Source: Catenovulum sediminis (GTDB lineage: Bacteria > Pseudomonadota > Gammaproteobacteria > Enterobacterales > Alteromonadaceae). Taken from it: 64,000 nucleotides of DNA. The stretch lies in the NCBI RefSeq assembly GCF_040270295.1, contig NZ_JBELOE010000209.1; one strand, 5' to 3'. Positions 45,739-55,560 of the stretch are shown here, piece by piece. The position numbers and the translations under genes are program-made. How positions within the stretch are numbered: the stretch's first letter is position 1; every line of letters starts with the position of its first letter. A model generated the notes under the pieces. The model had not been told where the DNA came from. It searched no databases and saw only the letters and a list, made by a program, of their open reading frames with translations.

Positions 45739-46506
45739 TTAATTCACCAATGCCGTTTGACATATTTCAATAAATTTTTCCGGAATTAAACTCGCACCAC
45801 CTATTAATCCACCATCGATATCTGGTTGAGCAAAATAGGATGCGGCATTTTCCGGCGTCACACTGCCACCATATAGAATACAAACACTTTTCGCAGTAGT
45901 TGGACATACTGAGGATATCATCCCTCGTATAAAACGATGTACATCCTGCGCTAATTCGGGCGAGGCCGGTTTACCGGTTCCCACTGCCCAAATTGGTTCA
46001 TATGCAATAATACAGTCTTTAAATGCGGTTTTTCCACCAATATGTAAAACAGCTTCAATTTGAGCTGTTAAACGAGAAAAAGTTTTGCCTTTTTCATATT
46101 CTTCTGTGGTTTCACCCACACAAAGAATAGGTTTAAGTCCTACACTTTGTGCTTTTACAAACTTTTCTGCCGTTGTAATTGAGCTTTCATTAAAGAGTGA
46201 ACGCCTTTCTGAGTGACCACAAATCACCCATTTACAACCACTTTCTTTCGCTAAGTGAGCGGAGATTTCTCCGGTCAGTGCCCCTTTATCCAACTCATTA
46301 ATATTTTGTGCAGCCAGAATAATTTCAAGCTTATTCTGTATTATTTTTTCATCAATGTAGCTGTATAGAGTTGCTGGTGGACTGATGACAACTTGTAATT
46401 GTTTATCAACGCCTGATTCTTGTATCTGTTGAAGCAGATTATCAGCTAACTGGCGACTACCATTCATTTTCCAGTTAGCGGCCACAACGGGCTTTCTTAT
46501 TGTCAT
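45739..46506 (-). CDS. tpiA: Triosephosphate isomerase
   Basis: Interconverts dihydroxyacetone phosphate and glyceraldehyde-3-phosphate in glycolysis. I chose ATG 46506 (MTIRKPVVAANWKMNGS, GGAG 6 bases upstream), giving 255 residues; a four-codon longer form is less likely. Active-site Lys (NWKMN), His (VICGHSERR) and Glu (AYEPIWAVGTG) are present, as is the phosphate-binding YGGSV. Confidence 0.97.
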   Translation of the reverse strand: MTIRKPVVAANWKMNGSRQLADNLLQQIQESGVDKQLQVVISPPATLYSYIDEKIIQNKLEIILAAQNINELDKGALTGEISAHLAKESGCKWVICGHSERRSLFNESSITTAEKFVKAQSVGLKPILCVGETTEEYEKGKTFSRLTAQIEAVLHIGGKTAFKDCIIAYEPIWAVGTGKPASPELAQDVHRFIRGMISSVCPTTAKSVCILYGGSVTPENAASYFAQPDIDGGLIGGASLIPEKFIEICQTALVN

Positions 46507-46576
46507 GAGCCACTCCATTTTAAAGCGGGCGAGATTGTAACTATCATCGCCCTTGGATACAAGAGGTAATAGAACT

Positions 46577-47914
46577 TTAATTCACCGCTTGTTGCACTGT
46601 ATCTGCTATTTGTTGTGCAAATTTGTCAACATCGGCTAAATTTTCACCTTCCACCATAACTCGAATGACTGGCTCTGTTCCTGATTTACGCATCAACACT
46701 CGACCCGTATCACCTAGCGCACATTCAACGTCACGTACTGCTTGTTTAACTTGTTCACTCTCAAGCGGCTGTTGCCCTTCGCCAAAACGCACGTTAATCA
46801 ATTTTTGCGGGTATTTGTCCATCCCTAGGCTTAATTCGTACAAGGACATTTGCGAAGTTTGCATCGCTCGTAATACCTGTAAGCCTGAAATAATACCGTC
46901 TCCGGTTGAGGTCATATGCAGGTTAATGATGTGTCCTGAACTTTCACCACCAATAAACCAGCCATTTTCTTTTAATAACTCCAGCACGTAACGATCGCCG
47001 ACTTTACTTCTTAAAAATGGAATGCCAAGACGTTTAACGCCTATTTCCATGCCTAGGTTACTCATCACAGTACCTACAACCCCACCATGCATTTCTCCGC
47101 GTCGAAGTGCATCGCGCGCGATAATAAAGACCAGCTGATCGCCATCAATTACGTTGCCTTTGTGATCAACCATCATTAATCGGTCACCATCGCCATCGAG
47201 TGCGAATCCAACGTCTGCTTGGGTTTCTAGGACCTTTGCTTTTAATGCATTTAGTGAGGTTGCGCCACAGTTTAAGTTGATATTGACCCCATCTGGCGAG
47301 GTACCGATATCAATCACTTCTGCACCCAATTCACGTAGCACATTAGGCGCGATATGGTAGGTTGCACCATTGGCGCAATCTACAACAATCTTCAAACCTT
47401 TCAATGACATATCTGATGGATACCGGCTTTTACAAAACTCAATATAACGACCTGCCGCATCATCAATACGCTTTGCTTTACCTAATTTGCCTGATTCGAC
47501 AATGCTCATTGGTTTGTCAAGCTCGGCTTCAATCGCTAATTCCAAGTCATCTCCGAGTTTTGTCCCATCTTTTGAGAAAAACTTAATTCCATTATCTTGA
47601 TAAGGGTTGTGAGATGCACTAATTACAATACCTGCGTCGGCTCTAAACGTGCGACTTAAATACGCTATTGCGGGTGTTGGCATTGGACCTAATAGGCCAA
47701 TATTCACACCTGCAGCAGACAAACCAGACTCCAATGCGGATTCCAACATATAGCCTGAAATCCGCGTGTCTTTACCAATTAAAACCTTGTGCGTGCCTTG
47801 TTGCGATAATACACGCCCCACTGCCCAGCCTAATTTCAAGACAAACTCTGGGGTAATAACGCCTTTCCCAACTTCACCTCGTATTCCGTCGGTGCCAAAA
47901 TATTGTTTATTCAT
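46577..47914 (-). CDS. glmM: Phosphoglucosamine mutase
   Basis: Converts glucosamine-6-phosphate to glucosamine-1-phosphate for UDP-GlcNAc, and hence peptidoglycan and LPS. The 445 residues contain the phosphoserine loop (VISASHNPYQDNGIKFF), the metal-binding DGDGDR and the C-terminal phosphate site (RKSGTEPVIRVMVEG). It is one base from folP. Confidence 0.97.
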   Translation of the reverse strand: MNKQYFGTDGIRGEVGKGVITPEFVLKLGWAVGRVLSQQGTHKVLIGKDTRISGYMLESALESGLSAAGVNIGLLGPMPTPAIAYLSRTFRADAGIVISASHNPYQDNGIKFFSKDGTKLGDDLELAIEAELDKPMSIVESGKLGKAKRIDDAAGRYIEFCKSRYPSDMSLKGLKIVVDCANGATYHIAPNVLRELGAEVIDIGTSPDGVNINLNCGATSLNALKAKVLETQADVGFALDGDGDRLMMVDHKGNVIDGDQLVFIIARDALRRGEMHGGVVGTVMSNLGMEIGVKRLGIPFLRSKVGDRYVLELLKENGWFIGGESSGHIINLHMTSTGDGIISGLQVLRAMQTSQMSLYELSLGMDKYPQKLINVRFGEGQQPLESEQVKQAVRDVECALGDTGRVLMRKSGTEPVIRVMVEGENLADVDKFAQQIADTVQQAVN

Positions 47915-47915
47915 T

Positions 47916-48740
47916 TTATATCTCCTTAACCGTAGCTTGATATACAGCTAAAGCGTCTGCCGTTTCAGCTACATCATGTACTCTGATTATTCTTGCACCG
48001 TTTAATGCGGCTATGGTTGCGCCTGCTATACTCGCAGCTGTTCTATTGTGTGGTGGCCGACCGGTTACTGCTCCGAGCATAGATTTGCGCGATAAACCGG
48101 CTAACAGCGGAACACCTAATTCTTTAAATTGAGAAAATTGCGCCAGTATTTGATAATTATGCTGCACGGTTTTACCAAATCCAAAACCCGGATCCAATAC
48201 GATCCGCTCTAAATTTATTCCGCTATTTAGACAACTTTGCATGCGCTGATTTAAAAACGTTTTAACTTCACTGATGACGTCTGCGTAAGCAATATTATCT
48301 TGCATATTGATTGGATTACCACGCATGTGCATGAGACATACCATTACATCTGAAGCTGCGATTGTCTCAATCGCGCCCTCTTCTGCCAGTGCTTTTACAT
48401 CATTTATCATGTCAACACCGACCGCGATGGCTTCTTTCATCAAGCCTGCTTTGTATGTATCTACCGAAATTGCAACATCAAATTCTTTGCGCAGCGCTTC
48501 TATAACAGGTATGACGCGCTCAATTTCGAGCTCCAAAGGCACATATTCTGCACCCGGGCGCGTAGACTCTCCTCCCACGTCAATAATATCTGCACCATCT
48601 TCAATCAGTTTTGCAACACGCTTTAGCGCTTGGTCTAATGCATTATATCGCCCACCGTCACTAAAACTATCCGGTGTCAAATTGACAATACCCATTATAA
48701 GCGGGCTTTCTTTCGATTTTAATAAGGATTGAATTTTCAT
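47916..48740 (-). CDS. folP: Dihydropteroate synthase
   Basis: Joins p-aminobenzoate to dihydropterin pyrophosphate in folate synthesis; the target of sulfonamides. The 274-residue TIM barrel has IMGIVNLTPDSFSDGG, DVGGESTRPGA, MHMRGNP, DPGFGFGKT and the terminal IIRVHDVAET. Order ftsH-folP-glmM is standard. Confidence 0.97.
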   Translation of the reverse strand: MKIQSLLKSKESPLIMGIVNLTPDSFSDGGRYNALDQALKRVAKLIEDGADIIDVGGESTRPGAEYVPLELEIERVIPVIEALRKEFDVAISVDTYKAGLMKEAIAVGVDMINDVKALAEEGAIETIAASDVMVCLMHMRGNPINMQDNIAYADVISEVKTFLNQRMQSCLNSGINLERIVLDPGFGFGKTVQHNYQILAQFSQFKELGVPLLAGLSRKSMLGAVTGRPPHNRTAASIAGATIAALNGARIIRVHDVAETADALAVYQATVKEI

Positions 48741-48764
48741 CTAATACTTTTTAGGTGAGAAGTG

Positions 48765-48789
48765 AATAACCCCGCTGTGCGGGGTTATT
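48765..48789 (-). terminator. Strong hairpin between ftsH and folP
   Basis: AATAACCCCGC and GCGGGGTTATT form an 11-bp perfect stem with a 3-base loop. No T-run follows on the minus strand, so it may act as an RNA stability element or weak terminator and not a classic intrinsic terminator. Confidence 0.5.
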
Positions 48790-48797
48790 GATGGAGC

Positions 48798-50750
48798 TTA
48801 TTTAGCAGGAATATCGTCAGTAGACGCGTCTACCTTTTTTTCACTGTCTGCGTTTTGTTCTTTACTATCTTTATCGCTATTATCACCACCAGATTGTCCG
48901 GTAGGCGGCTTGTTATCTTTATTCCAATCTTGCGGCTCTCGAACTTCTGTTCTAGCCATTAGATCGTCTATTTGCTTAGCATCGATAGTTTCATATTTCA
49001 TTAATGCATCTTTCATTGCATGTAGAATATCAATATTTTCCGTTAACAGTTTTTCAGCTAGCTTATAGTTTCTATCCAACAAGCCTTTAATCTCACTATC
49101 GATAGCCTGTGCTGTTTCATCTGACATGCTTTTCGACTTAGATGAACTGCGACCCATGAAGACTTCGCCTTCTTCATCAGCATACAAAATGGGTCCTAGT
49201 GCGTCAGACAACCCCCACTGAGTCACCATTTTGCGCGCTATCTCGGTTGCCCGTTCAATATCATTTGAGGCGCCTGTTGTGACTTTATCCATACCATAAA
49301 TAATTTTTTCAGCTAAACGGCCGCCATACAAACTGGCAATCATACTTTCTAAATGCTGTTTACTATGACTGACTCTATCCTGTTCAGGCAAGTACATTGT
49401 TACCCCTAATGCGCGCCCTCTCGGAATGATGCTGACTTTATAAACCGGATCATGCTCTGGCACTAAGCGTCCAACTATCGCATGGCCTGCTTCATGATAG
49501 GCGGTCATTTCTTTTTCAGCTTCGCTCATCACCATGGATTTGCGTTCCGCGCCCATCATAATTTTGTCTTTCGCTTTGTCGAATTCATCCATTGCAACTA
49601 AGCGTTTGTTATTACGTGCAGCAAACAAGGCCGCTTCATTTACTAAGTTAGCCAAATCAGCACCTGAGAAACCCGGTGTACCACGCGCTATAACTGATGC
49701 ATCGACATCATCACCTAAAGGTACTTTACGCATATGGACTTTTAAAATTTGCTCACGACCACGGACATCCGGTAAACCGACTACAACCTGTCTGTCAAAA
49801 CGACCAGGGCGCAATAATGCTGGGTCAAGAACATCCGGACGGTTTGTCGCCGCAATGACAATGATACCTTCGTTGCCTTCAAAACCATCCATTTCAACTA
49901 ACATTTGGTTAAGAGTTTGCTCACGCTCATCATGACCACCACCCAGTCCAGCGCCACGCTGACGGCCTACCGCATCAATTTCGTCAATGAAAATAATACA
50001 GGGAGCTGATTTTTTCGCCTGTTCAAACATGTCTCGGACACGAGATGCACCAACACCAACAAACATTTCGACAAAGTCAGAACCTGAAATTGTAAAAAAT
50101 GGCACTTTCGCTTCACCCGCTATGGCTTTAGCTAATAGTGTTTTACCGGTACCCGGCGGACCAACCATCAATACGCCTTTAGGAATTTTACCACCTAGTT
50201 TTTGGAACTTGCTTGGATCTCGCAGGTAATCAACTAATTCCACAACATCTTCTTTCGCTTCATCACAGCCGGCGACATCCGCAAAAGTTGTTTTAATTTG
50301 ATCTTCACTCATCAAGCGAGCTTTACTTTTACCAAAAGACATGGCGCCTTTACCGCCACCGCCTTGCATCTGGCGCATGAAAAAGATCCAAACTGCAATC
50401 AATAAAATCATCGGGAACCAAGAAATAAAAATAGTGCCCAATAAACTCGGCTCTTCAGGTTCAACCCCTTGCACACGCACGTCTTTATTTAACAGTTCAT
50501 CTAAGATTTTGTCATCACGCATTGGAAAAACGGTTTCAAAGCGTTCCCCGGTGCGTTTTGTACCAACAATCACGCCAGTTGAAGGATCAATTTTGACTTC
50601 ACGGATCATGCCTTGGTCTACTTCTTTGACAAAAGCGCTGTATTCTAATTTACGCTCTGCTCCACCTCCTGGAGAAAAGCTTTGAAAAACAGTCATTAAC
50701 ACTACCGCGATAACGACCCATAAAATTAAGTTTTTTGCCATATCACTCAA
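48798..50750 (-). CDS. ftsH: ATP-dependent zinc metalloprotease FtsH
   Basis: Membrane AAA+ protease that degrades LpxC, RpoH and unassembled membrane proteins. The 650 residues show two N-terminal membrane helices around a periplasmic domain, Walker A (GPPGTGKTLLAKA), Walker B (IIFIDEIDAVGR), SRH (ATNRPDVLDPALLRPGRFD) and the zinc site (AYHEAGHAIVG). The charged C-terminal tail is typical. It follows rlmE by 21 bases, as in E. coli rlmE-ftsH. Confidence 0.98.
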   Translation of the reverse strand: MSDMAKNLILWVVIAVVLMTVFQSFSPGGGAERKLEYSAFVKEVDQGMIREVKIDPSTGVIVGTKRTGERFETVFPMRDDKILDELLNKDVRVQGVEPEEPSLLGTIFISWFPMILLIAVWIFFMRQMQGGGGKGAMSFGKSKARLMSEDQIKTTFADVAGCDEAKEDVVELVDYLRDPSKFQKLGGKIPKGVLMVGPPGTGKTLLAKAIAGEAKVPFFTISGSDFVEMFVGVGASRVRDMFEQAKKSAPCIIFIDEIDAVGRQRGAGLGGGHDEREQTLNQMLVEMDGFEGNEGIIVIAATNRPDVLDPALLRPGRFDRQVVVGLPDVRGREQILKVHMRKVPLGDDVDASVIARGTPGFSGADLANLVNEAALFAARNNKRLVAMDEFDKAKDKIMMGAERKSMVMSEAEKEMTAYHEAGHAIVGRLVPEHDPVYKVSIIPRGRALGVTMYLPEQDRVSHSKQHLESMIASLYGGRLAEKIIYGMDKVTTGASNDIERATEIARKMVTQWGLSDALGPILYADEEGEVFMGRSSSKSKSMSDETAQAIDSEIKGLLDRNYKLAEKLLTENIDILHAMKDALMKYETIDAKQIDDLMARTEVREPQDWNKDNKPPTGQSGGDNSDKDSKEQNADSEKKVDASTDDIPAK

Positions 50751-50771
50751 GACACTAACCTCTTTGTCGAC

Positions 50772-51401
50772 TTAATATTTGAAACCGGATGCAACAAAAT
50801 ATACTTCACGAGACCGCCCTCTAGACGAATCCGGTTTACGAATTTTTACCTGACTAAACGCAGCCCTAACTTCTTTTAGGTACTCGTCAAATCCTGCCCC
50901 TTGGAAAACTTTGACCACAAATTTACCATTTTTCTTCAATACTTGGTTACACATATCAAATGCAAGTTCAACCAAATACATAGACCGAGCTTGATCCACA
51001 GTCTCATTACCACTCATATTGGGTGCCATATCTGATAATAGCACATCAATATTCTTACCTTGTATACGTTCTAACAAGGTATTTAGCACAGATTCTTCTC
51101 TAAAATCTCCTTGTAAAAAATCTACGCCGGCAATTGAATCCATTTCCAAGATATCACACGCAATGACTTCACCTTTTTGACCGACGATATCCGCTGCATA
51201 TTGGGACCAGCCACCTGGTGCTGCTCCTAAATCAACCACTTTCATCGCTGGACGAAATAATTTATCTTTTTTGTGGATCTCTTCGATTTTAAACACTGCT
51301 CTTGAGCGTAAGCCTAAACGCTGTGCTTTTTGTACGTATGGATCGTCAAAATGTTCTTTTAGCCAGCGTTTACTGCTGGCTGATTTCTTTTTCTGCACCA
51401 T
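50772..51401 (-). CDS. rlmE: 23S rRNA 2'-O-ribose methyltransferase (U2552)
   Basis: Methylates U2552 of 23S rRNA in the 50S subunit. The 209 residues show the SAM-binding VVDLGAAPGGWSQYA, the catalytic Asp in LLSDMAPNMSGN and the Lys in FVVKVFQGAG. It is divergent from yhbY and heads the rlmE-ftsH-folP-glmM-tpiA-secG series. Confidence 0.97.
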   Translation of the reverse strand: MVQKKKSASSKRWLKEHFDDPYVQKAQRLGLRSRAVFKIEEIHKKDKLFRPAMKVVDLGAAPGGWSQYAADIVGQKGEVIACDILEMDSIAGVDFLQGDFREESVLNTLLERIQGKNIDVLLSDMAPNMSGNETVDQARSMYLVELAFDMCNQVLKKNGKFVVKVFQGAGFDEYLKEVRAAFSQVKIRKPDSSRGRSREVYFVASGFKY

Positions 51402-51484
51402 TATAATTTGGTTTAGTTAGTAATACGCATTAGATGGCGTTAAAATACCGTAAATTCAAGCTTTGTCATCCAAAAAGTGAAATT

Positions 51485-51781
51485 ATGAGTATATCAACGA
51501 AACAAAAACAATTTTTAAAGGCCCAAGCACACTCTCTAAAACCAATCGTTCAACTCGGAGCGAATGGCCTGACAGAAGGCGTGTTAGCGGAAATTGATTC
51601 TGCTTTAAACCATCACGAGCTCATTAAGGTTAAAATTCCAACCGATGAACGTGATTTAAAAAAGACAATCATAGACGCAATAGTGCGTGAAACACAAGCG
51701 TTTCAGGTGCAAACAATTGGTCATACTGTGATCTTATACCGTCCATCTGAAGACAATAAAATTGAATTACCTAAAAAGTAA
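51485..51781 (+). CDS. yhbY: CRS1-YhbY domain RNA-binding protein YhbY
   Basis: A 98-residue RNA-binding protein associated with pre-50S particles. The ATG at 51485 gives the family start MSISTKQKQFLKAQAHSLKP; seventeen extra codons upstream are not conserved. Motifs PIVQLGANGLTEGV and KVKIP plus the final VILYRPS fit. It is divergent from rlmE, the usual place. Confidence 0.94.
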   Translation: MSISTKQKQFLKAQAHSLKPIVQLGANGLTEGVLAEIDSALNHHELIKVKIPTDERDLKKTIIDAIVRETQAFQVQTIGHTVILYRPSEDNKIELPKK

Positions 51782-51796
51782 TCAATCTGCCTAAAC

Positions 51797-51826
51797 AAAA
51801 AAAGCCGACTGAGTCGGCTTTTTGCT
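51797..51826. terminator. Bidirectional terminator between yhbY and greA
   Basis: GCCGACT (51804-51810) and AGTCGGC (51812-51818) are flanked by A and T runs, so the hairpin can terminate the convergent yhbY and greA transcripts. Confidence 0.9.
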
Positions 51827-51842
51827 TTTTATCTAAGGTAGC

Positions 51843-52319
51843 TTAAATATATTCTACCTTTATTATTTCATACTCTACTTCATTCGCTGGCGTTTTTAAG
51901 GTAAAAGCATCATCGACTTCTTTACCTATCATTGCTCTAGCAATCGGTGAATTAACAGAAATTAAATTTTTCTTTATATCTGCTTCATCGTCACCCACAA
52001 TGCGATAAGTCACTTCATCACCAGTGTCAACATTTTCAATGCTTACCGTTGCACCAAAAATAACACGACCATTGTTTGGCATCTTTTTGATGTCAATAAT
52101 CTGTGCATTTGACAATTTAGCTTCAATTTCCTGAATTCGACCTTCGCAAAAACCTTGCTGCTCACGCGCAGCATGATATTCTGCGTTTTCTTTCAGATCA
52201 CCATGCTCACGAGCATCCGCGATAGCTGCAATAATTTGCGGTCGCTTAACAGATTTCAAGTGGTCCAATTCTTTTCTAAGCGATTCTGCACCTAGGACTG
52301 TCATCGGAAATTGATTCAT
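51843..52319 (-). CDS. greA: Transcription elongation factor GreA
   Basis: Rescues backtracked RNA polymerase by stimulating transcript cleavage. The 158 residues have the N-terminal coiled coil with the acidic tip (DAREHGDLKENAEYHAAREQ) and the C-terminal FKBP-like domain (LISVNSPIARAMIGKEVDD). Its ATG overlaps the carB stop by 4 bases, so it is coupled to carAB. Confidence 0.97.
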   Translation of the reverse strand: MNQFPMTVLGAESLRKELDHLKSVKRPQIIAAIADAREHGDLKENAEYHAAREQQGFCEGRIQEIEAKLSNAQIIDIKKMPNNGRVIFGATVSIENVDTGDEVTYRIVGDDEADIKKNLISVNSPIARAMIGKEVDDAFTLKTPANEVEYEIIKVEYI

Positions 52320-55300
52320 AGTTGCACCTTTTTATGTAAAGCCTGAACAGAGTTTACTGATTTTCTGTCATCTGCTGCATGTGCCATACAAGTTGCGAAT
52401 GCGGCATTTAACGTTGTTGTGTAGTTCACTTTATAACGTAATGCACCACGACGAATTGGCACAGAGTCAGCAATCGCCTGACGACCTTCAGTGGTATTCA
52501 CTATGTAGTCGTACTCGCTGTTTTTGATGCGGTCAACGATGTGCGGACGACCTTCCGAAACTTTGTTGACAACGCGAACGTCAATACCTGCTGCTTCTAA
52601 TAAAACAGCCGTACCTTTAGTTGCGTCTATCTTATAACCAATTTTTACCAACTCTTTCGCTAAATCGGCTACGCGCTTTTTATCACTGTCACGCACTGAT
52701 AATAAAACACGACCGGTTTTTGGTACAGAATCACCCGCACCTAAACGCGATTTAGCAAATGCCTCTGCGAAGGTATCACCAATTCCCATAACCTCACCCG
52801 TTGAGCGCATTTCAGGGCCCAAGATAGGATCAACACCAGGGAATTTGTTAAATGGAATCACCACTTCTTTTACAGAGTAATAAGGTGGAATAATTTCCTT
52901 GTTAATACCCTGCTCTCTTAAAGTTTGCCCCACCATCACTCGAGCGGCGACTTTAGCCAACGGAATACTGGTTGCTTTAGAAACAAAAGGTACGGTACGT
53001 GCTGCTCGCGGGTTCACTTCAATAAGATAAATTTCGTTATCTTTCACGGCAAACTGAGTATTCATCAAACCGACAACACCTAATTCTAACGCCAGTTTGC
53101 GCACTTGCTCACGCATTCCATCCTGAATTTCGGCAGTTAATGAATAAGGTGGTAATGAGCATGCCGAGTCACCTGAGTGAACACCTGCTTGTTCAATATG
53201 TTCCATGATGCCGCCAATAACCACATCTTGACCGTCACAAATCGCATCGATATCAACTTCAACGGCGTCATCTAAGAATCTATCCAACAAGACAGGCGAT
53301 TCATTAGACACTTTAACCGCTTCATTTAGATAACGTTTTAAATCGTTTAGGTCATAAACGATTTCCATTGCACGACCACCCAACACGTATGAAGGACGTA
53401 CCACTAACGGAAACCCTATATCTGCAGCTTTAGCGATCGCTTCTTCCATGGTTTTAACTGTTGCGTTAGGCGGCTGCTTCAGACCTAATCTATCAATGGC
53501 CTGCTGGAAACGCTCACGATCTTCTGCACGGTCAATTGCATCAGGCGAAGTCCCAATGATAGGTACGCCATTGGCTTCTAACTCACGTGCTAATTTAAGC
53601 GGCGTTTGTCCACCATACTGAACAATTACACCTTTAGGTTTTTCTAAACGAACGATTTCTAACACGTCTTCAAGTGTAACAGGCTCAAAATACAATCGAT
53701 CTGAAGTATCATAATCGGTTGAAACAGTTTCGGGGTTACAGTTAACCATAATGGTTTCGTAACCATCTTCACGCAATGCCATAGAAGCATGCACACAGCA
53801 ATAATCGAATTCGATACCCTGGCCGATTCTGTTTGGGCCACCGCCTAAAACAATAATCTTGTCTTTATCTGTCGTTTGCGCTTCGCATTCTTCGTCATAG
53901 CTCGAATACATATACGCGGTAGAAGTTGAGAACTCAGCGGCGCAGGTATCGACACGTTTATACACTGGGAAAATGTTTTGCTGATGACGCTTTTTACGCA
54001 CTTCACTTTCGGCAACACCGATTAAATCAGCGATACGCTTATCAGCGAAACCTTTACGTTTTAAGCTATACAGAAAATCTTTGTCTAGACCCGCCATACC
54101 TTTTTCAGAAATGGTCTTCTCAGACAAGACTAAATCTTCAATCTGAACCAAGAACCAAGGATCAATTTTAGTAATGGCAAAAACATCATCTACCGACCAA
54201 CCTGCTCTGAATGCATCAGCGATGTACCAAATACGTTCAGCACCTGGCTCTTTTAGCTCGTGACGAATCTTAGCTTTGGCATTTGCATCTGTAATATCAA
54301 TAATCGGATCTAATCCACTTACACCGACTTCAAGTCCACGTAATGCTTTTTGTAAAGACTCTTGTTGGTTTCGGCCAATCGCCATCACTTCACCAACAGA
54401 TTTCATCTGTGTGGTTAATCTGTCATTTGCACCGGCAAATTTTTCAAAGTTAAAGCGTGGGATCTTAGTGACAACATAGTCGATAGACGGTTCAAATGAT
54501 GCTGGTGTTTTGCCACCTGTAATATCATTGTCTAACTCATCTAAGGTATAACCAACGGCCAGCTTAGCTGCGATTTTGGCAATTGGGAAACCTGTTGCTT
54601 TTGACGCAAGCGCTGATGAGCGAGATACACGCGGGTTCATTTCGATGATAACCATACGGCCATCTTCAGGGTTAATACCAAACTGAACGTTTGAACCACC
54701 GGTTTCTACACCAATTTCACGCAATACGGCCATCGAGGCGTTCCGCATGATTTGGTATTCTTTATCGGTTAAGGTTTGCGCAGGGGCAACAGTAATAGAG
54801 TCACCGGTATGAACCCCCATAGGGTCAAAGTTTTCAATCGCACAAACGATAATGCAGTTGTCCTTTTTATCACGAACAACTTCCATTTCGTATTCTTTCC
54901 AACCAATTAATGATTCATCAATTAATAATTCTTTAGTTGGTGAAAGGTCTAAACCACGCGTACAAATTTCTTCAAATTCTTCGATGTTATAAGCAATACC
55001 ACCACCAGAACCACCCATAGTAAAAGATGGACGGATGATACATGGGAAACCAATACGTGATAACACGTCGTTAGCTTCTTCCATGCTGTGCGCTATTTCT
55101 GCACGAGGTGTTTCTAAGCCTATTGCTTTCATCGCTTTATCGAAGCGATCTCTATCTTCAGCTTTGTCGATAGCGTCAGCTGTTGCACCAATTAACTCAC
55201 AACCAAATTTTGCTAAAACACCATGTTTATCCAGATCTAAAGCACAGTTTAATGCAGTTTGCCCACCCATCGTTGGCAATACCGCATCTGGTCTTTCATC

Positions 55301-55537
55301 TTCGATAATTTTGGCGACAACTTCCCAATGAATGGGTTCTATATAAGTTGCATCGGCCATTTCTGGATCAGTCATGATGGTTGCTGGATTCGAGTTAACT
55401 AAAATAACCCGATAGCCTTCTTCTTTTAAGGCTTTACAGGCTTGAGTGCCTGAATAATCGAATTCACAGGCCTGACCGATCACTATCGGCCCGGCACCTA
55501 AAATTAAAATGCTTTTTATATCAGTACGTTTTGGCAT
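52316..55537 (-). CDS. carB: Carbamoyl-phosphate synthase large subunit
   Basis: Makes carbamoyl phosphate from bicarbonate, ATP and ammonia delivered by CarA, for arginine and pyrimidine synthesis. The 1073 residues form two homologous ATP-grasp halves (each beginning around ILGAGP/VLGGGPNRIGQG) and a C-terminal MGS-like allosteric domain (VLLSVRDSDKKRVADLA) that binds UMP and ornithine in E. coli. It is 23 bases after carA. Confidence 0.98.
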   Translation of the reverse strand: MPKRTDIKSILILGAGPIVIGQACEFDYSGTQACKALKEEGYRVILVNSNPATIMTDPEMADATYIEPIHWEVVAKIIEDERPDAVLPTMGGQTALNCALDLDKHGVLAKFGCELIGATADAIDKAEDRDRFDKAMKAIGLETPRAEIAHSMEEANDVLSRIGFPCIIRPSFTMGGSGGGIAYNIEEFEEICTRGLDLSPTKELLIDESLIGWKEYEMEVVRDKKDNCIIVCAIENFDPMGVHTGDSITVAPAQTLTDKEYQIMRNASMAVLREIGVETGGSNVQFGINPEDGRMVIIEMNPRVSRSSALASKATGFPIAKIAAKLAVGYTLDELDNDITGGKTPASFEPSIDYVVTKIPRFNFEKFAGANDRLTTQMKSVGEVMAIGRNQQESLQKALRGLEVGVSGLDPIIDITDANAKAKIRHELKEPGAERIWYIADAFRAGWSVDDVFAITKIDPWFLVQIEDLVLSEKTISEKGMAGLDKDFLYSLKRKGFADKRIADLIGVAESEVRKKRHQQNIFPVYKRVDTCAAEFSTSTAYMYSSYDEECEAQTTDKDKIIVLGGGPNRIGQGIEFDYCCVHASMALREDGYETIMVNCNPETVSTDYDTSDRLYFEPVTLEDVLEIVRLEKPKGVIVQYGGQTPLKLARELEANGVPIIGTSPDAIDRAEDRERFQQAIDRLGLKQPPNATVKTMEEAIAKAADIGFPLVVRPSYVLGGRAMEIVYDLNDLKRYLNEAVKVSNESPVLLDRFLDDAVEVDIDAICDGQDVVIGGIMEHIEQAGVHSGDSACSLPPYSLTAEIQDGMREQVRKLALELGVVGLMNTQFAVKDNEIYLIEVNPRAARTVPFVSKATSIPLAKVAARVMVGQTLREQGINKEIIPPYYSVKEVVIPFNKFPGVDPILGPEMRSTGEVMGIGDTFAEAFAKSRLGAGDSVPKTGRVLLSVRDSDKKRVADLAKELVKIGYKIDATKGTAVLLEAAGIDVRVVNKVSEGRPHIVDRIKNSEYDYIVNTTEGRQAIADSVPIRRGALRYKVNYTTTLNAAFATCMAHAADDRKSVNSVQALHKKVQL

Positions 55538-55560
55538 CGGCAGTGTCTCTATCTGGCTCG

